Origin: Azospirillum oleiclasticum
GTDB taxonomy: Bacteria; Pseudomonadota; Alphaproteobacteria; Azospirillales; Azospirillaceae
DNA: 64,000 bases
Reading direction: 5' to 3'
Assembly (NCBI RefSeq): GCF_013423485.1
Contig: NZ_JABFFR010000033.1
Span: 62,001 to 126,000, forward strand
Position 1 is the first letter of the stretch. Every line of letters begins with the position of its first letter. The translations under genes were made by a program, and so were the position numbers. The notes under the pieces are model-generated. The model did no database searches. It was not told where the DNA came from and saw only the letters and a list, made by a program, of their open reading frames with translations. This document shows positions 35,721 to 44,962 of this stretch, piece by piece.

Positions 35721-36275
35721 TCACCCCTCCGCGGACAACCGGATTCCCATGCGGCCGGCCTCGATCAGGAAGGCGCGCGTCATCTGCACGATGTCGGTGC
35801 GCCAGTAGAGCTGCTCCAGCGGGTTGTCCAGGAAGTCCTCCGCCAGCATGGCGTAGCAATAGGTCTCCACCACCTTGCGCTCGGGTTTCCAGGGGTCGGT
35901 GCCGTCGCGCCAGCCGACCATCCAGCCGGCATGGCCGGCACCGATCCGCCAGCGTTCGAAATGCGGGGCCAGCGTGTTGCTGTCCACCGGGCCGTTCACC
36001 GGAACGCGGTAGATGGCCACGAAGCGCCGGACGTTGAGCTGCAGGCTCATCAGCAGCGCGTCGCCGAAGGCCTCGATCCGGTAGAGGCAGTCGGAGGCGC
36101 CGAGCACATGGCTGTGGGTGACCCTGGCGCGGTGCACGTCGGCCAGCGACGTGGCGGCGACGCTGTCGGACAGTTCCGGGTGCTCGTAATCCACAGCGCG
36201 GAACGACAAGACCATATCGACGGTCAGGAAATGCCGGATGCGGTGCTGGGCTTCGTCGATGGTCAGGCGGGTCAT
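35721..36275 (-). CDS. hypothetical protein
   Basis: 184 residues from ATG 36275 ('MTRLTIDEAQHRIRHFLTVDM'). It is acidic to neutral with many aromatic residues, no signal or membrane segment, and 'RFVAIYRVPVNGPVDSNTLAPHFERWRIGAGHAGWMVG' in the middle. No family is recognised. It is divergent from the PAS-like gene at 36313, and the 37-base gap between starts leaves room for only a compact shared promoter. Confidence 0.55.
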   Translation of the reverse strand: MTRLTIDEAQHRIRHFLTVDMVLSFRAVDYEHPELSDSVAATSLADVHRARVTHSHVLGASDCLYRIEAFGDALLMSLQLNVRRFVAIYRVPVNGPVDSNTLAPHFERWRIGAGHAGWMVGWRDGTDPWKPERKVVETYCYAMLAEDFLDNPLEQLYWRTDIVQMTRAFLIEAGRMGIRLSAEG

Positions 36276-36312
36276 GCGCGGCCTCGGGCGTCGGACGGTG
36301 CGACGGAAACAC

Positions 36313-36939
36313 ATGGGCCGGCCGGACGATCCGCTGACGCGCACGGACCGTAAGAAGGTGGCATCGAACGGAGAGGCAGCGGTGGCGTTCTTCGACCGTC
36401 TATGGACTTCGACCTGGCATTCCCTGTCGCTGGACGCCGTGGAGCCGGCGGACGCCGGGCGGCTTCTGCTGGTCTGGAAGCGGGCGGTGAGGGAAGCCCC
36501 GTCGGGCCTGCCGCTGGTGGCGGCCCTGAGCCTCCAGGACTCACCGGGGCTGCTCACCAACGTCGCGCTGGTCGATCTGTCCGGCGGCGTCGACACCGCG
36601 TCCTACCGCTATGTCGGGCCGCGGCTGACCCGGCTCTATCGCAAGGCGGAAAAGGGGCGGCGGCTGAAGGATATCTACGACCGCAAGGTGTTCGCGGAAA
36701 TCGTGTCCGCCTTCACCATTGTTCTGCGGACGCGCGAGCCGCTGTTCACCTGGCGCAACTTCACCTTCCTCAACCATGATCTCGGGTACCGCCGCCTGAT
36801 CCTGCCCTGCGCCGCGGGGCCGGCGGGCGGGGTGGCGCTGATCGTCTGCATCCACCCCTCGCGCGCCGACCTGACGGAGGAATCGCAGTGGGCGGAGGCG
36901 GCCGACCGTTACCGGGCCGTGGTCATGGCCGATGCCTGA
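36313..36939 (+). CDS. PAS-like domain protein (PAS_5 type, putative)
   Basis: 208 residues. The core ('TNVALVDLSGGVDTASYRYVGPRLTRLYRKAEKGRRLKDIYD' to 'LFTWRNFTFLNHDLGYRRLILPCAAGP') has the shape of the PAS_5 family found in many alphaproteobacteria: a five-stranded sheet with a 'YRYVG..L' element and a late 'R.ILPCA'. No effector domain is attached, so the protein is a stand-alone sensor or adaptor. ATG 36313 sits after GGAAA; the frame is open back to 36238. The next gene overlaps its last codons. Confidence 0.6.
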   Translation: MGRPDDPLTRTDRKKVASNGEAAVAFFDRLWTSTWHSLSLDAVEPADAGRLLLVWKRAVREAPSGLPLVAALSLQDSPGLLTNVALVDLSGGVDTASYRYVGPRLTRLYRKAEKGRRLKDIYDRKVFAEIVSAFTIVLRTREPLFTWRNFTFLNHDLGYRRLILPCAAGPAGGVALIVCIHPSRADLTEESQWAEAADRYRAVVMADA

Positions 36940-37840
36940 CCGCCGGTCCCTTGCCGTCGCCGCGGGGCAGGCGGTCACCACCGCAGCCTGCGCCGGCCTG
37001 AACCTGCTGACGCCGCTGCCGCGGGGCACGGCGAGGACGACCCTGCGCTACGGCCCGCACCCGCGCCACCGTCTCGATCTCTACCGGCCGGCGCGGGCGG
37101 CGCCGGGGGCGGGGCTTGTCGTCTTCGTCTATGGCGGGGCGTGGGCGACGGGGCGGCGGCGGGATTACCGTTTCGCCGCAGCCTCCTTCCTGCGGATGGG
37201 GTGGAGCGTCGCGGTCCCCGACTACCGCCTGCTGCCGGAGGGGGTCTTTCCGGCCTTCCTGGAGGACGCGGCGGCGGCGACTGCCCGCGCGCTGGGTGCG
37301 GGTGCGGCGGCCAATGCGCCGCTGGTGCTGGCCGGCCATTCGGCCGGGGCCTACAGCGCCGCCATGCTGGCGCTGGACGCCCGTTGGCTGGCCGCGGCGG
37401 GGGTGCCGGAGCGACGGGTCTCCGGTCTGATCGGGCTGTCCGGTCCCTATGACTTCCTGCCGCTGGACCACCCCGCCACCATCGCGGTGTTCGGTCGCGT
37501 GGCCGACCTGCCGGCGACGCAGCCGGTGTGCCATGTGGGCGCGGGCAAGCCGCCGGCACTGCTCGTGCACGCCGACAACGATTACGTCTGCGGCGTTTAC
37601 CACTCCCGCAACCTGTGGCGCCGGCTGGTGCAGTTCGGCTCTCCGGCCGGGCTCCTCCGGCTGCCGGCGGGTGGTCATCTGGCGCCGCTGTTGGCCCTGT
37701 CGCGGCCCTGGCGGAATGGGGCGGTGACGGATGCCATCGGGGCGCTCCTGGACAGGGCGTCTGGCGCGTCCTCCCCTGTCCGTATACAAACAGGGGCCTG
37801 TCCGCAGGACCGAGACACCGAGGAGAGCCCCGCATGCTGA
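36932..37840 (+). CDS. alpha/beta hydrolase
   Basis: 302 residues. The oxyanion-hole region is 'FVYGGAWATGRR' (HGG variant), the nucleophile elbow is 'AGHSAGAYSAAM', an acid lies in 'VHADNDYV' and the catalytic His in 'PAGGHLA'. The family includes esterases of the BD-FAE/lipase_3 type. It overlaps the preceding PAS-like gene by eight bases and its 3' end overlaps the start of the gamma-glutamyltransferase gene. The start has a predicted hydrophobic N-terminus, possibly a weak export signal. Confidence 0.78.
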   Translation: MPDRRSLAVAAGQAVTTAACAGLNLLTPLPRGTARTTLRYGPHPRHRLDLYRPARAAPGAGLVVFVYGGAWATGRRRDYRFAAASFLRMGWSVAVPDYRLLPEGVFPAFLEDAAAATARALGAGAAANAPLVLAGHSAGAYSAAMLALDARWLAAAGVPERRVSGLIGLSGPYDFLPLDHPATIAVFGRVADLPATQPVCHVGAGKPPALLVHADNDYVCGVYHSRNLWRRLVQFGSPAGLLRLPAGGHLAPLLALSRPWRNGAVTDAIGALLDRASGASSPVRIQTGACPQDRDTEESPAC

Positions 37841-39423
37841 ACACCCCGCGCGCCCGCCAGGGCATGGTCACCTCGCCGCACCATCTGGCGAGTCAGGCCG
37901 GCTTGCAGGTCCTGCGCGACGGCGGCACCGCGGCGGAGGCGGCGGTGGCGGTCGCGGCGGCGCTGGCCGTGGTCTACCCGCACATGACCGGCATCGGCGG
38001 CGACGCCTTCTGGATCATCCACGAGCCGGGCCGCGATCCGCTCGCCATCGACGCCTGCGGTGCCGCGGGGGCCGCGGTGGATCTGGACTTCTACCGGCGG
38101 CAGGGCCACGCGGCCATCCCCTGGCGCGGGCCGCTGGCGGCCAACACGGTGGCCGGCACCATCGCGGGGTGGGAGGCGGCGCTGGCGGTCAGCGCCGGCT
38201 GGTCGACCCCGCTGCCGCTCGCCCGCATCCTGCGCGACGCCATCGACTACGCCGAGGACGGCATCGTCGTCACCGCCAGCCAGGAGGAGCTGAGCCGGAC
38301 CAAGCACGCCGAGCTGTGCGACGTGCCCGGCTTCCGCGACGCCTTCCTGCCCGGCGGGCAGGCACCGGCCGAGGGCACGGTGCTGAAGCAGCCGGCGCTG
38401 GCCGGCACTTTGCGGCGCTTGGCGGCCGAGGGGCTGGACAGCTTCTACCGCGGTCCGCTGGCGGCGGCCATCGCCGCCGGACTGGCGCAGGCCGGCAGCC
38501 CGGTGACCGCCGACGACCTTGCCCGCCACCGCGCCCACCGCGTGACGCCGCTGACCACCCGCGTCGGCGCGGCGCAGCTCTTCAACTTCCCGCCGCCGAC
38601 GCAGGGCCTCGCCTCCCTGATGATCCTGGCGCTGTTCGACCGGCTGGGCGTGCGCGAGGCCGAGGGGTTCGACCACATCCACGGGCTGGTGGAATCCACC
38701 AAGCAGGCCTTCCTCGTCCGCGACCGCGAGGTCGGCGACCCCGCTTACATGCGCAAACCGGCTCAAGAGTTCCTCGACCCGGCGCTGCTGGACGAACTGG
38801 CCGGCCGCATCGACCGCCGCAAGGCGCTGCCCTGGCCGCAGCCGCCGTCGGCCGGCGACACGGTGTGGCTGGGCGTGATCGACGGTCAGGGCCGGGCGGT
38901 CAGCCTGATCCAGAGCGTGTATTTCGAGTTCGGCTCCGGCGTCGTGCTGCCGGACACCGGCATCACCTGGCAGAACCGCGGCGCCTCCTTCCGCCTGGCG
39001 GAGGATGGCTGGAACGCGCTGAAGCCCGGCCGCAAGCCCTTCCACACCCTGAACCCGGCGATGGCGCTGTTCGACGACGGCCGCCGCATGGTCTACGGCA
39101 CCATGGGCGGGGAGGGGCAGCCGCAGACGCAGGCCGCGGTGTTCAGCCGCTACGCCCTGTTCGGCCAGGGCCTCCAGGCCGCGGTGACGGCGCCGCGCTG
39201 GCTGCTGGGGCGCACCTGGGGCGACCAGAGCGTGTCGCTCAAGCTGGAGAGCCGCTTCGACCCCGCGTTGGTGCAGGCGCTGCGCGAGGCCGGCCACGAT
39301 GTAGAGCTGCTGGAGCCCTTCACCAGCACCATGGGCCACGCCGGCGCCATCGTCCGCCGCCCCGACGGCGTGCTGGAAGGGGCGACGGACCCGCGCAGCG
39401 ACGGGGCGGCGCTCGGCTGGTGA
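37834..39423 (+). CDS. gamma-glutamyltransferase family protein
   Basis: 529 residues. It shows the GGT start 'MVTSPHHLASQAGLQVLRDGGTAAEAAVAVAAALAVVYPHMTGIGGDAF', the autoproteolysis site with catalytic Thr in 'AGDTVWLGVIDGQGRAVSLIQS', and a late 'GEGQPQTQAAVF' typical of the small subunit. Homologues of this shorter branch act as glutathione hydrolases or as acylases on cephalosporin or amides. ATG 37834 is the family start; the long upstream frame is spurious. No signal peptide, so it is cytosolic, unlike classical periplasmic GGT. Confidence 0.85.
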   Translation: MLNTPRARQGMVTSPHHLASQAGLQVLRDGGTAAEAAVAVAAALAVVYPHMTGIGGDAFWIIHEPGRDPLAIDACGAAGAAVDLDFYRRQGHAAIPWRGPLAANTVAGTIAGWEAALAVSAGWSTPLPLARILRDAIDYAEDGIVVTASQEELSRTKHAELCDVPGFRDAFLPGGQAPAEGTVLKQPALAGTLRRLAAEGLDSFYRGPLAAAIAAGLAQAGSPVTADDLARHRAHRVTPLTTRVGAAQLFNFPPPTQGLASLMILALFDRLGVREAEGFDHIHGLVESTKQAFLVRDREVGDPAYMRKPAQEFLDPALLDELAGRIDRRKALPWPQPPSAGDTVWLGVIDGQGRAVSLIQSVYFEFGSGVVLPDTGITWQNRGASFRLAEDGWNALKPGRKPFHTLNPAMALFDDGRRMVYGTMGGEGQPQTQAAVFSRYALFGQGLQAAVTAPRWLLGRTWGDQSVSLKLESRFDPALVQALREAGHDVELLEPFTSTMGHAGAIVRRPDGVLEGATDPRSDGAALGW

Positions 39424-39444
39424 GCGCCGCCCCGGCCGCGCCGG

Positions 39445-40455
39445 TCAGGCCACCGTGCGCGGCGCGGCGACCGGATGGGCCAGGGGCAGCGGCGACAGCA
39501 GGGACACGCCGGCGGGTGTGGCGCTGACCGCATCGAGACGGCCGATCTCCTCAGCCGACAGGGTGAGCGCCGTCGCGGCGAGGTTGCTGCGGAGCTGGTC
39601 GAGCGTGCGCGGCCCGATCATCGGCACCGCCTCGCGGGCACCCGCCCAGGCGATGGCGACGTGGTCGGGGCTGACGCCGCGCTCCCCCGCGATGGCGAGC
39701 ACCGTGTCGAGGATGGCGCTGCGCTGCGCCGAATCCTCGGCCTGGAAGACCTTGCCGCGGAGCGCTTCGGCACGGCCGGTCTCGCCGCGGCGGTACTTGC
39801 CGGTCAGCATGCCGCCACCGAGCGGCGACCAGGTGACGACGCCGAGGCCGAGCGCCTCGCTGGCCGGAAACAGGTCGGCCTCCGGCTCGCGGTGGACGAG
39901 GCTGTGTTCGAACTGCGCGGCGGCGATGGGCACCGCGCGCGTCAGTTCGGCCAGCGTGACGGCGCGCGCCAGCCGCCAGGCCGGGAAGTTCGACAGGCCG
40001 CCATAGAGGATCTTGCCGGCGCGGGCGAGGTCGTCGAAGCCGCGCACGATCTCCTCCGACGGCGTCAACCCGTCCGGGTGGTGCACCCACAGGATGTCGA
40101 TGCGGTCGGTCTTCAGCCGTTTCAGGCTGGCCTCGACCGACGCCACCATGGCCTTGCGGCTGTTTCCGGTGACCAGCGGGCCGGCGTTCGGCACCGCTCC
40201 GTTGGTGAATTTGGTCGCCAGCACGAAGGCCTCCCGCCGCCCCTGCAGCAGGTCGCCGAGCAGCGTCTCCGACTGGCCGAACTGGTAGACGTCGGCGGTG
40301 TCGATGAAGTTGCCGCCGGCGTCGACATACGCCTCGAAGATGGCGCGGCTGGTGTCGGCGTCGGCGCCATGGCCCCAGCCGGTGCCGAAATTGCCGGTGC
40401 CGAGTGCCAGTTCCGACACGCGCAGGCCGGTGCGGCCGAACAGCTTGTGTTTCAT
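39445..40455 (-). CDS. aldo/keto reductase
   Basis: 336 residues of the AKR fold. Catalytic tetrad residues can be placed: Asp in 'NFIDTADVYQFG', Tyr in the same block, Lys in 'VLATKF' and His in 'LWVHHPD'. The NADP-binding end is 'IGPRTLDQLRSNLAA'. Likely reduces aldehydes or ketones with NADPH. It follows the MFS gene by 38 bases and ATG 40455 has GGAGA upstream. The MarR operator further up probably controls it too. Confidence 0.92.
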   Translation of the reverse strand: MKHKLFGRTGLRVSELALGTGNFGTGWGHGADADTSRAIFEAYVDAGGNFIDTADVYQFGQSETLLGDLLQGRREAFVLATKFTNGAVPNAGPLVTGNSRKAMVASVEASLKRLKTDRIDILWVHHPDGLTPSEEIVRGFDDLARAGKILYGGLSNFPAWRLARAVTLAELTRAVPIAAAQFEHSLVHREPEADLFPASEALGLGVVTWSPLGGGMLTGKYRRGETGRAEALRGKVFQAEDSAQRSAILDTVLAIAGERGVSPDHVAIAWAGAREAVPMIGPRTLDQLRSNLAATALTLSAEEIGRLDAVSATPAGVSLLSPLPLAHPVAAPRTVA

Positions 40456-40493
40456 TGGGGGTGTCTCCGGGTGTGCGTTGAATGGGGGAGCGT

Positions 40494-41798
40494 TCAGGCC
40501 GCGGCAGGCAGAGGCGCTGGCCGCCGCTCGTGGATGGTGACGACGGCGAGCGCCGCGACGAGGCAGAGCAGGCCGGCGATGAAGAAGGCGGGCAGGTAGC
40601 TGTCGTAGGCGGTGCGGGTGAAGCCGCCGCCCCAGGCGGCGAAGGCGGCGCCGAGCTGGTGCCCGGCGAAGACCCAGCCGAAGACGAGGTTGGCGCGCTC
40701 CCCGAACCGGTCGGCCGCGATCTTCACCGTCGGCGGCACGGTCGCCACCCAGTCCAGCCCGTAGAACACGGCGAAGATCGACAGTTCGTAGACGTTGAAC
40801 GACGTGAACGGCAGATAGACCAGCGACAGACCGCGCAGGCCGTAATACCAGAACAGCAGCTTGCGGCTGTCGAACCGGTCCGACAGCCAGCCGGACCCCA
40901 CCGTGCCGGCGAAGTCGAAGACGCCGATCACCGCCAGCATGCCGGCCGCCGCCACCGGCAGGATGCCGAAGTCGCCGCAGAGCGGGACGAAATGCGTCTG
41001 CACGAGGCCGTTGGTGCTGGCGCCGCAGATGAAGAAGGTGCCGAACAGCACCCAGAAGGTGCGCGTGCGCGCCGCGTCCCGCAGCGCCACGATGGGGGAG
41101 GCGAGCATCGCGCCGAGCGCCAGCGCCGCCGGGCCGGGGACCACGGTCGTGGACCCATAAGGCGCCAGCCCCACGTCGGCGGGCCGGTCGCGCATCAGCA
41201 CCAGCACCGCGACCGCGGCGACCAGCAGCATGACCAGCACCAGGGCAAGCGCGCTGCGCCAGCCGATCGACTGGGTGAGGGAGGCGAGCAGCGGCAGGAA
41301 GACCAGCTGCCCGGTCGCCGTGCTGGCCGTGAGCAGCCCCACCACGAGGCCGCGCCGCGCCGAGAACCAGCGCGTGGCGACGGTGGCGCCGAGCACCATG
41401 GCGGTCAGCCCGGTGCCGAAGCCGACCACGACACCCCACAGCAGGAAGAGCTGCCACAGTGTCGTCATCGCGAAGGAACCGAGCACGCCGGCCCCGATCA
41501 GCGCCAGCGCCGTGGCGGCCACGGGCCGGACGCCGAAGCGGTTCATGAAGGCGGCGGCGAAGGGCCCCAGAAGGCCGAACAGCACGAGGCGGACGGCGAA
41601 GGCCGAGGAAATCTCCGAGGTCGACCAGCCGAACTCCTGCTGCAAAGGGCCGATGAGCACGCCCGGCGTCCCGACCGCGCCCGCGGTTACCAGCATCGTC
41701 AGGAAGGTCACGCCGGCGACGACCCAGCCGTAATGGACGCCCCGGCGGGCGAAAAAGGCGGGAATGGCCGTGGCTTGTGCCGCGACGGGCAGCGACAT
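40494..41798 (-). CDS. MFS transporter
   Basis: 434 residues with twelve membrane segments. The loop 2-3 motif appears as 'AFMNRFGVRPVAA' and is repeated weakly in the second half ('GWLSDRFDSRKLLFWYYGL'). The layout resembles oxalate/formate- or nitrate-type MFS exporters. ATG 41798 has GGAGA upstream. It is flanked by the MarR gene and AKR gene on the same strand, so it probably extrudes or imports the compound that releases the MarR repressor. Confidence 0.9.
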   Translation of the reverse strand: MSLPVAAQATAIPAFFARRGVHYGWVVAGVTFLTMLVTAGAVGTPGVLIGPLQQEFGWSTSEISSAFAVRLVLFGLLGPFAAAFMNRFGVRPVAATALALIGAGVLGSFAMTTLWQLFLLWGVVVGFGTGLTAMVLGATVATRWFSARRGLVVGLLTASTATGQLVFLPLLASLTQSIGWRSALALVLVMLLVAAVAVLVLMRDRPADVGLAPYGSTTVVPGPAALALGAMLASPIVALRDAARTRTFWVLFGTFFICGASTNGLVQTHFVPLCGDFGILPVAAAGMLAVIGVFDFAGTVGSGWLSDRFDSRKLLFWYYGLRGLSLVYLPFTSFNVYELSIFAVFYGLDWVATVPPTVKIAADRFGERANLVFGWVFAGHQLGAAFAAWGGGFTRTAYDSYLPAFFIAGLLCLVAALAVVTIHERRPAPLPAAA

Positions 41799-41813
41799 GA
41801 TCGTCTCCGGTCC

Positions 41814-41829
41814 ACGGGTATATACCCGT
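41814..41829. promoter_or_regulatory. MarR operator candidate at the MFS gene
   Basis: ACGGGTATATACCCGT is a perfect 16-bp palindrome in the 46-base gap between the MarR gene and the MFS start. Its inner decamer GTATATACCC recurs at 42251-42260 upstream of the MarR gene. Confidence 0.65.
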
Positions 41830-41844
41830 ATAGGGGTGTGAAAA

Positions 41845-42243
41845 TCACAGCAACGTGTTGATGTCGGCAAGCGCCTGCAGCCGCTCCGCACCGATGCGTG
41901 CCTCGATGTCCGTCTGGCAGCCCTCCCAGAGCGGCCCGGCTTTGCGCAGCACGGTGGCACCATGGTCGGTCAGCCGGACGACGGATTCGCGCTGGTCGTC
42001 GCCGCGTCCGGTCGCGACCAGCCCCAGCTTTTCCACGACGCGGATGTTGCGGCCCATGGTGGAGCGGTCGAGATCGAGAGCCCGCCCGAGCTCCGTCAGG
42101 CTGACCGGTTGCCGGCGTTCGATCGCCCGCAGCATCGCGTATTGGGCGACGTTGATGCCGGTCGGCTCCAACGCGGCGTCGTAGCGTGCGGCGACCTTCC
42201 GGGTCGCCATCCTCAGGCGGGTGCAGTGGCAGGGCGTCGACAT
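41845..42243 (-). CDS. MarR family transcriptional regulator
   Basis: 132 residues with the winged-helix pattern 'YAMLRAIERRQPVSLTELGRALDLDRSTMGRNIRVVEKLGLVATG', then the wing 'DDQRESVVRLTDHG' with conserved Asp-Arg. MarR dimers repress promoters until a small phenolic or oxidant binds. Cys5 and Cys7 at the N-terminus ('PCHCTR') could be redox-active, but this is speculation. ATG 42243 is chosen; the frame is open to 42300. It lies upstream of the MFS and AKR genes it probably regulates. Confidence 0.92.
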   Translation of the reverse strand: MSTPCHCTRLRMATRKVAARYDAALEPTGINVAQYAMLRAIERRQPVSLTELGRALDLDRSTMGRNIRVVEKLGLVATGRGDDQRESVVRLTDHGATVLRKAGPLWEGCQTDIEARIGAERLQALADINTLL

Positions 42244-42250
42244 GAAGCGT

Positions 42251-42260
42251 GTATATACCC
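42251..42260. promoter_or_regulatory. second MarR half-site at the MarR gene
   Basis: GTATATACCC, identical to the core of the palindrome at 41814-41829, lies eight bases upstream of the MarR start codon, so binding would cover the MarR ribosome site or promoter and give autoregulation. It may also affect the divergent hydrogenase promoter. Confidence 0.5.
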
Positions 42261-42417
42261 CTATCTCCGCCGACGCAAGCCCCCTGCGTGGTCCCTCCAC
42301 GCGACCCCTGCGACACGCCGCGACAATTGGGAGCGGTGGATCCCGCGTTTTTCACCGCCGCCCGGCGGGCAGAGGCGTATGATCGTGCCGTCATCGGGTG
42401 CGGAGGGCCGTGCGGCC

Positions 42418-43611
42418 ATGAAACGCACAGTGCAGGAATCCGGGGTTTCCCACCAACGGCGGGCCGTCATCGAACGCGACGCCGTCCAGGCGCTGATCGA
42501 CGCACTTGGCGCGGAAGGTTACGCGGTGATCGGGCCGCGGCGGCGCGACGGTGCCATCGTCTACGATCCCCTGACCGACGCCGCCGACCTGCCCTGGGGC
42601 TGGATCGACGAGCAGGAGGGCGGGCGCTACCGCCTGCACCGCGACGATCGCGGTGCCGCCTTCGGCCATGTCGTCGGGCCGCAGAGCTGGAAGAAGTACC
42701 TGTACCCGCCGCGCCAGACATTGTGGACCGGCCGGCGCGAGGGCGGCGGCTTCACGGTGGAGACGCCGCAGGGGCCGCCGCCCCGTTACGCCTTCCTTGG
42801 CGTGCGGGGGTGCGAGCTGGCCGCCATCGCGGTGCAGGACCGGGTGTTCGGGGTGGTCCGCCACGACGGGCGCTCGGTCGGGCAGCAGCAATACACCGAC
42901 AGCGGCTACGCCGCCCGCCGCGCGGCGGCCTTCATCGTCGCCGTGAATTGCGGGCGGGCGGCGGGCACCTGTTTCTGCGACAGCATCGGGACCGGGCCGC
43001 AGGCGGGGCCGGGCTACGACCTGTGCCTGACCGAGTTGATCGGCGACGGCCGGCACGAGTTCCTGGTCGAGGCCGGCAGCGACCGCGGGGCGGTGTTGCT
43101 CGACCGGCTGCCGGCGCGCCACGCGGAGGGGGCCGACCTGGAGGCCGCCGCGGCGGTGACGGAGGCTGCGCGCGCCGGCATGGGACGGCGCATGGAGCCG
43201 GACGTGGCCGGGCTGCTCGCCCGCAACCTGGAGCACCCGCGCTGGGACGAGGTGGCGGGCCGCTGCCTGTCCTGTGCCAACTGCACCATGGTCTGCCCGA
43301 CCTGCTTCTGCACGACGGTGGAGGACACCACCGACCTGACAGGCGACCATGTGGAGCGCTGGCGCCGCTGGGATTCCTGCTTCACCGTCGATTTCAGCTA
43401 CATCCACGGCGGGTCCATCCGGCAGGGCGGGGCGTCCCGCTACCGGCAATGGATGACGCACAAGCTGTCGAGCTGGTACGAGCAGTTCGGCACGTCGGGC
43501 TGCACCGGCTGCGGCCGCTGCATCACCTGGTGCCCCGTCGGGATCGACATCACCGAAGAAGCCCGCGCGATACGGGCCAGCGAAGGGGGAGCGTCCGATG
43601 GTGCAGATTGA
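42418..43611 (+). CDS. [NiFe] hydrogenase electron-transfer subunit beta (4Fe-4S dicluster)
   Basis: 397 residues resembling HydB/HyhB of group-3b NADP-linked hydrogenases. Two C-terminal ferredoxin motifs are clear: '[14 protein letters not shown]' and '[14 protein letters not shown]'. Earlier cysteines ('RGCEL', '[12 protein letters not shown]') resemble the FrhB/coenzyme-F420-type fold that this subunit shares. It passes electrons between the hydrogenase module and the NAD(P)H-reducing flavin subunit. ATG 42418 with GGAGGG ten bases upstream is preferred; ATG 42379 is possible. Confidence 0.88.
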   Translation: MKRTVQESGVSHQRRAVIERDAVQALIDALGAEGYAVIGPRRRDGAIVYDPLTDAADLPWGWIDEQEGGRYRLHRDDRGAAFGHVVGPQSWKKYLYPPRQTLWTGRREGGGFTVETPQGPPPRYAFLGVRGCELAAIAVQDRVFGVVRHDGRSVGQQQYTDSGYAARRAAAFIVAVNCGRAAGTCFCDSIGTGPQAGPGYDLCLTELIGDGRHEFLVEAGSDRGAVLLDRLPARHAEGADLEAAAAVTEAARAGMGRRMEPDVAGLLARNLEHPRWDEVAGRCLSCANCTMVCPTCFCTTVEDTTDLTGDHVERWRRWDSCFTVDFSYIHGGSIRQGGASRYRQWMTHKLSSWYEQFGTSGCTGCGRCITWCPVGIDITEEARAIRASEGGASDGAD

Positions 43612-44074
43612 AGGTCTCGGCCGGCTGTTGGCCGAACACCCGTTCTTCCGCGACATGCCCGACGACGTGCGCGAGATCGTCGTCGGCTGCTGCGCCAACG
43701 CCCATTACCGGCCGGGCGAGTTCCTGTTCAAGGAGGGCGGGCCGGCCGACCACTTCTACCTGATCCGTCAGGGCGAGGTGGCGGTGGAGGTGCACGCCCC
43801 CGGCCGCAGCGAGGGCGTGGTGGTCGAGAACATCGGGGAGGGGGAGATCATCGGCTGGTCCTGGCTGGTGCCCCCCTACCGCTGGACCTTCGACGCGCGG
43901 GCCGCCGACCAGGTGCGGGCGATCACCATCGACGCCGCCTGCCTGCGCCGCAAGATCGAGGGCAACCATGAGTTGGGCTACGAGCTGTACAAGCGCTTCA
44001 TCCCCGTGATGGGCCGCCGCATCTCCGAATCCCGCCTTCGCATCGTGGAACTGACGACCGAGCCGGGCGAATAG
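43598..44074 (+). CDS. stand-alone cyclic-nucleotide-binding domain protein
   Basis: 158 residues containing one CRP/FNR-type sensor domain: '[52 protein letters not shown]' and '[18 protein letters not shown]'. No helix-turn-helix follows, so it is not a transcription factor; the last part is one amphipathic helix with '[13 protein letters not shown]'. It overlaps the beta-subunit gene by 14 bases and is placed inside the hydrogenase operon, between the beta and gamma subunits. It could allosterically tune the enzyme or act as a structural partner. Confidence 0.85.
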   Translation: MVQIEGLGRLLAEHPFFRDMPDDVREIVVGCCANAHYRPGEFLFKEGGPADHFYLIRQGEVAVEVHAPGRSEGVVVENIGEGEIIGWSWLVPPYRWTFDARAADQVRAITIDAACLRRKIEGNHELGYELYKRFIPVMGRRISESRLRIVELTTEPGE

Positions 44075-44102
44075 CGGCCCGGCCGGCCAAGGAGGCTGCC
44101 GC

Positions 44103-44960
44103 ATGGATGGCGTGTTCCTGAATCCCGACCCCGCCGCAGTCGACCCGATGGTGCCGCGCCCCTTCCGCATCGAACGCCGGCTGCGGGAGGTGGACGGCTG
44201 CTTCACCCTGCACCTGAAGGCGGTGGACGGTCGTCCGCTGCCCTACAAGCCCGGCCAGTTCAACATGCTCTACGTGTTCGGGGTGGGGGAGGTGGCGATC
44301 TCCATCAGCGGCGACTGCCGCGACCTCAACACGCTGGTCCACACGGTGCGGGAGGTGGGCACGGTCACCCGCGCCATGGCGAAGCTCAAGCCCGGCGACT
44401 GCATCGGCGTGCGCGGCCCCTTCGGCAACCCCTGGCCGGTGGAGGAGGCGTATGGCAACGACATCCTGTTCGTCACCGGCACCATCGGCCTCGCCCCGCT
44501 GCGCCCGCTGGTCTACGAGGTGCTGAACCGGCGCGACCGCTTCGGCAAGGTGGTGCTCTGCTACGGCTCCCGCGGCACGCACGACATCCTGTATGAACCG
44601 CTGCTGCACCAGTGGCGGGGCCGCTTCGACATGCAGGTCCATGTGACCGTGCATTCCGCCCACGCCGGCTACCGCGGCCGGGTGGGCAGCGTCGCCAACC
44701 TCGTGAAGATCGCCCGCTTCGACCCGGAGCAGACCACCGCCTACGTCTGCCGGTCGGAGACGATGACGCGGCCCGCCGTCCAGGCGCTGCACGACCGCGG
44801 CGTCACCTCCGACCGCATCTACGTGACGCTGGAGCGCAACATGAAGTGCGGTGTCGGCTTCTGCGGCCATTGCCAGATGGGCGGGTCTTTCATGTGCAAG
44901 GACGGGCCGGTCTACCGCTATGCGGACATCGAGCGGATCTTCACCGTGCGGGAGCTGTAG
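44103..44960 (+). CDS. [NiFe] hydrogenase gamma subunit (FAD/NAD(P)-binding reductase)
   Basis: 285 residues of the ferredoxin-NADP reductase superfamily (HydG/HyhG-like). FAD binding is at '[22 protein letters not shown]', NAD(P) binding near '[20 protein letters not shown]', and a C-terminal [2Fe-2S] motif at '[18 protein letters not shown]'. This subunit exchanges electrons with NAD(P)(H). It is 28 bases from the cNMP gene and two bases before the delta-subunit start, all on the same transcript. Confidence 0.93.
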   Translation: MDGVFLNPDPAAVDPMVPRPFRIERRLREVDGCFTLHLKAVDGRPLPYKPGQFNMLYVFGVGEVAISISGDCRDLNTLVHTVREVGTVTRAMAKLKPGDCIGVRGPFGNPWPVEEAYGNDILFVTGTIGLAPLRPLVYEVLNRRDRFGKVVLCYGSRGTHDILYEPLLHQWRGRFDMQVHVTVHSAHAGYRGRVGSVANLVKIARFDPEQTTAYVCRSETMTRPAVQALHDRGVTSDRIYVTLERNMKCGVGFCGHCQMGGSFMCKDGPVYRYADIERIFTVREL

Positions 44961-44962
44961 CC

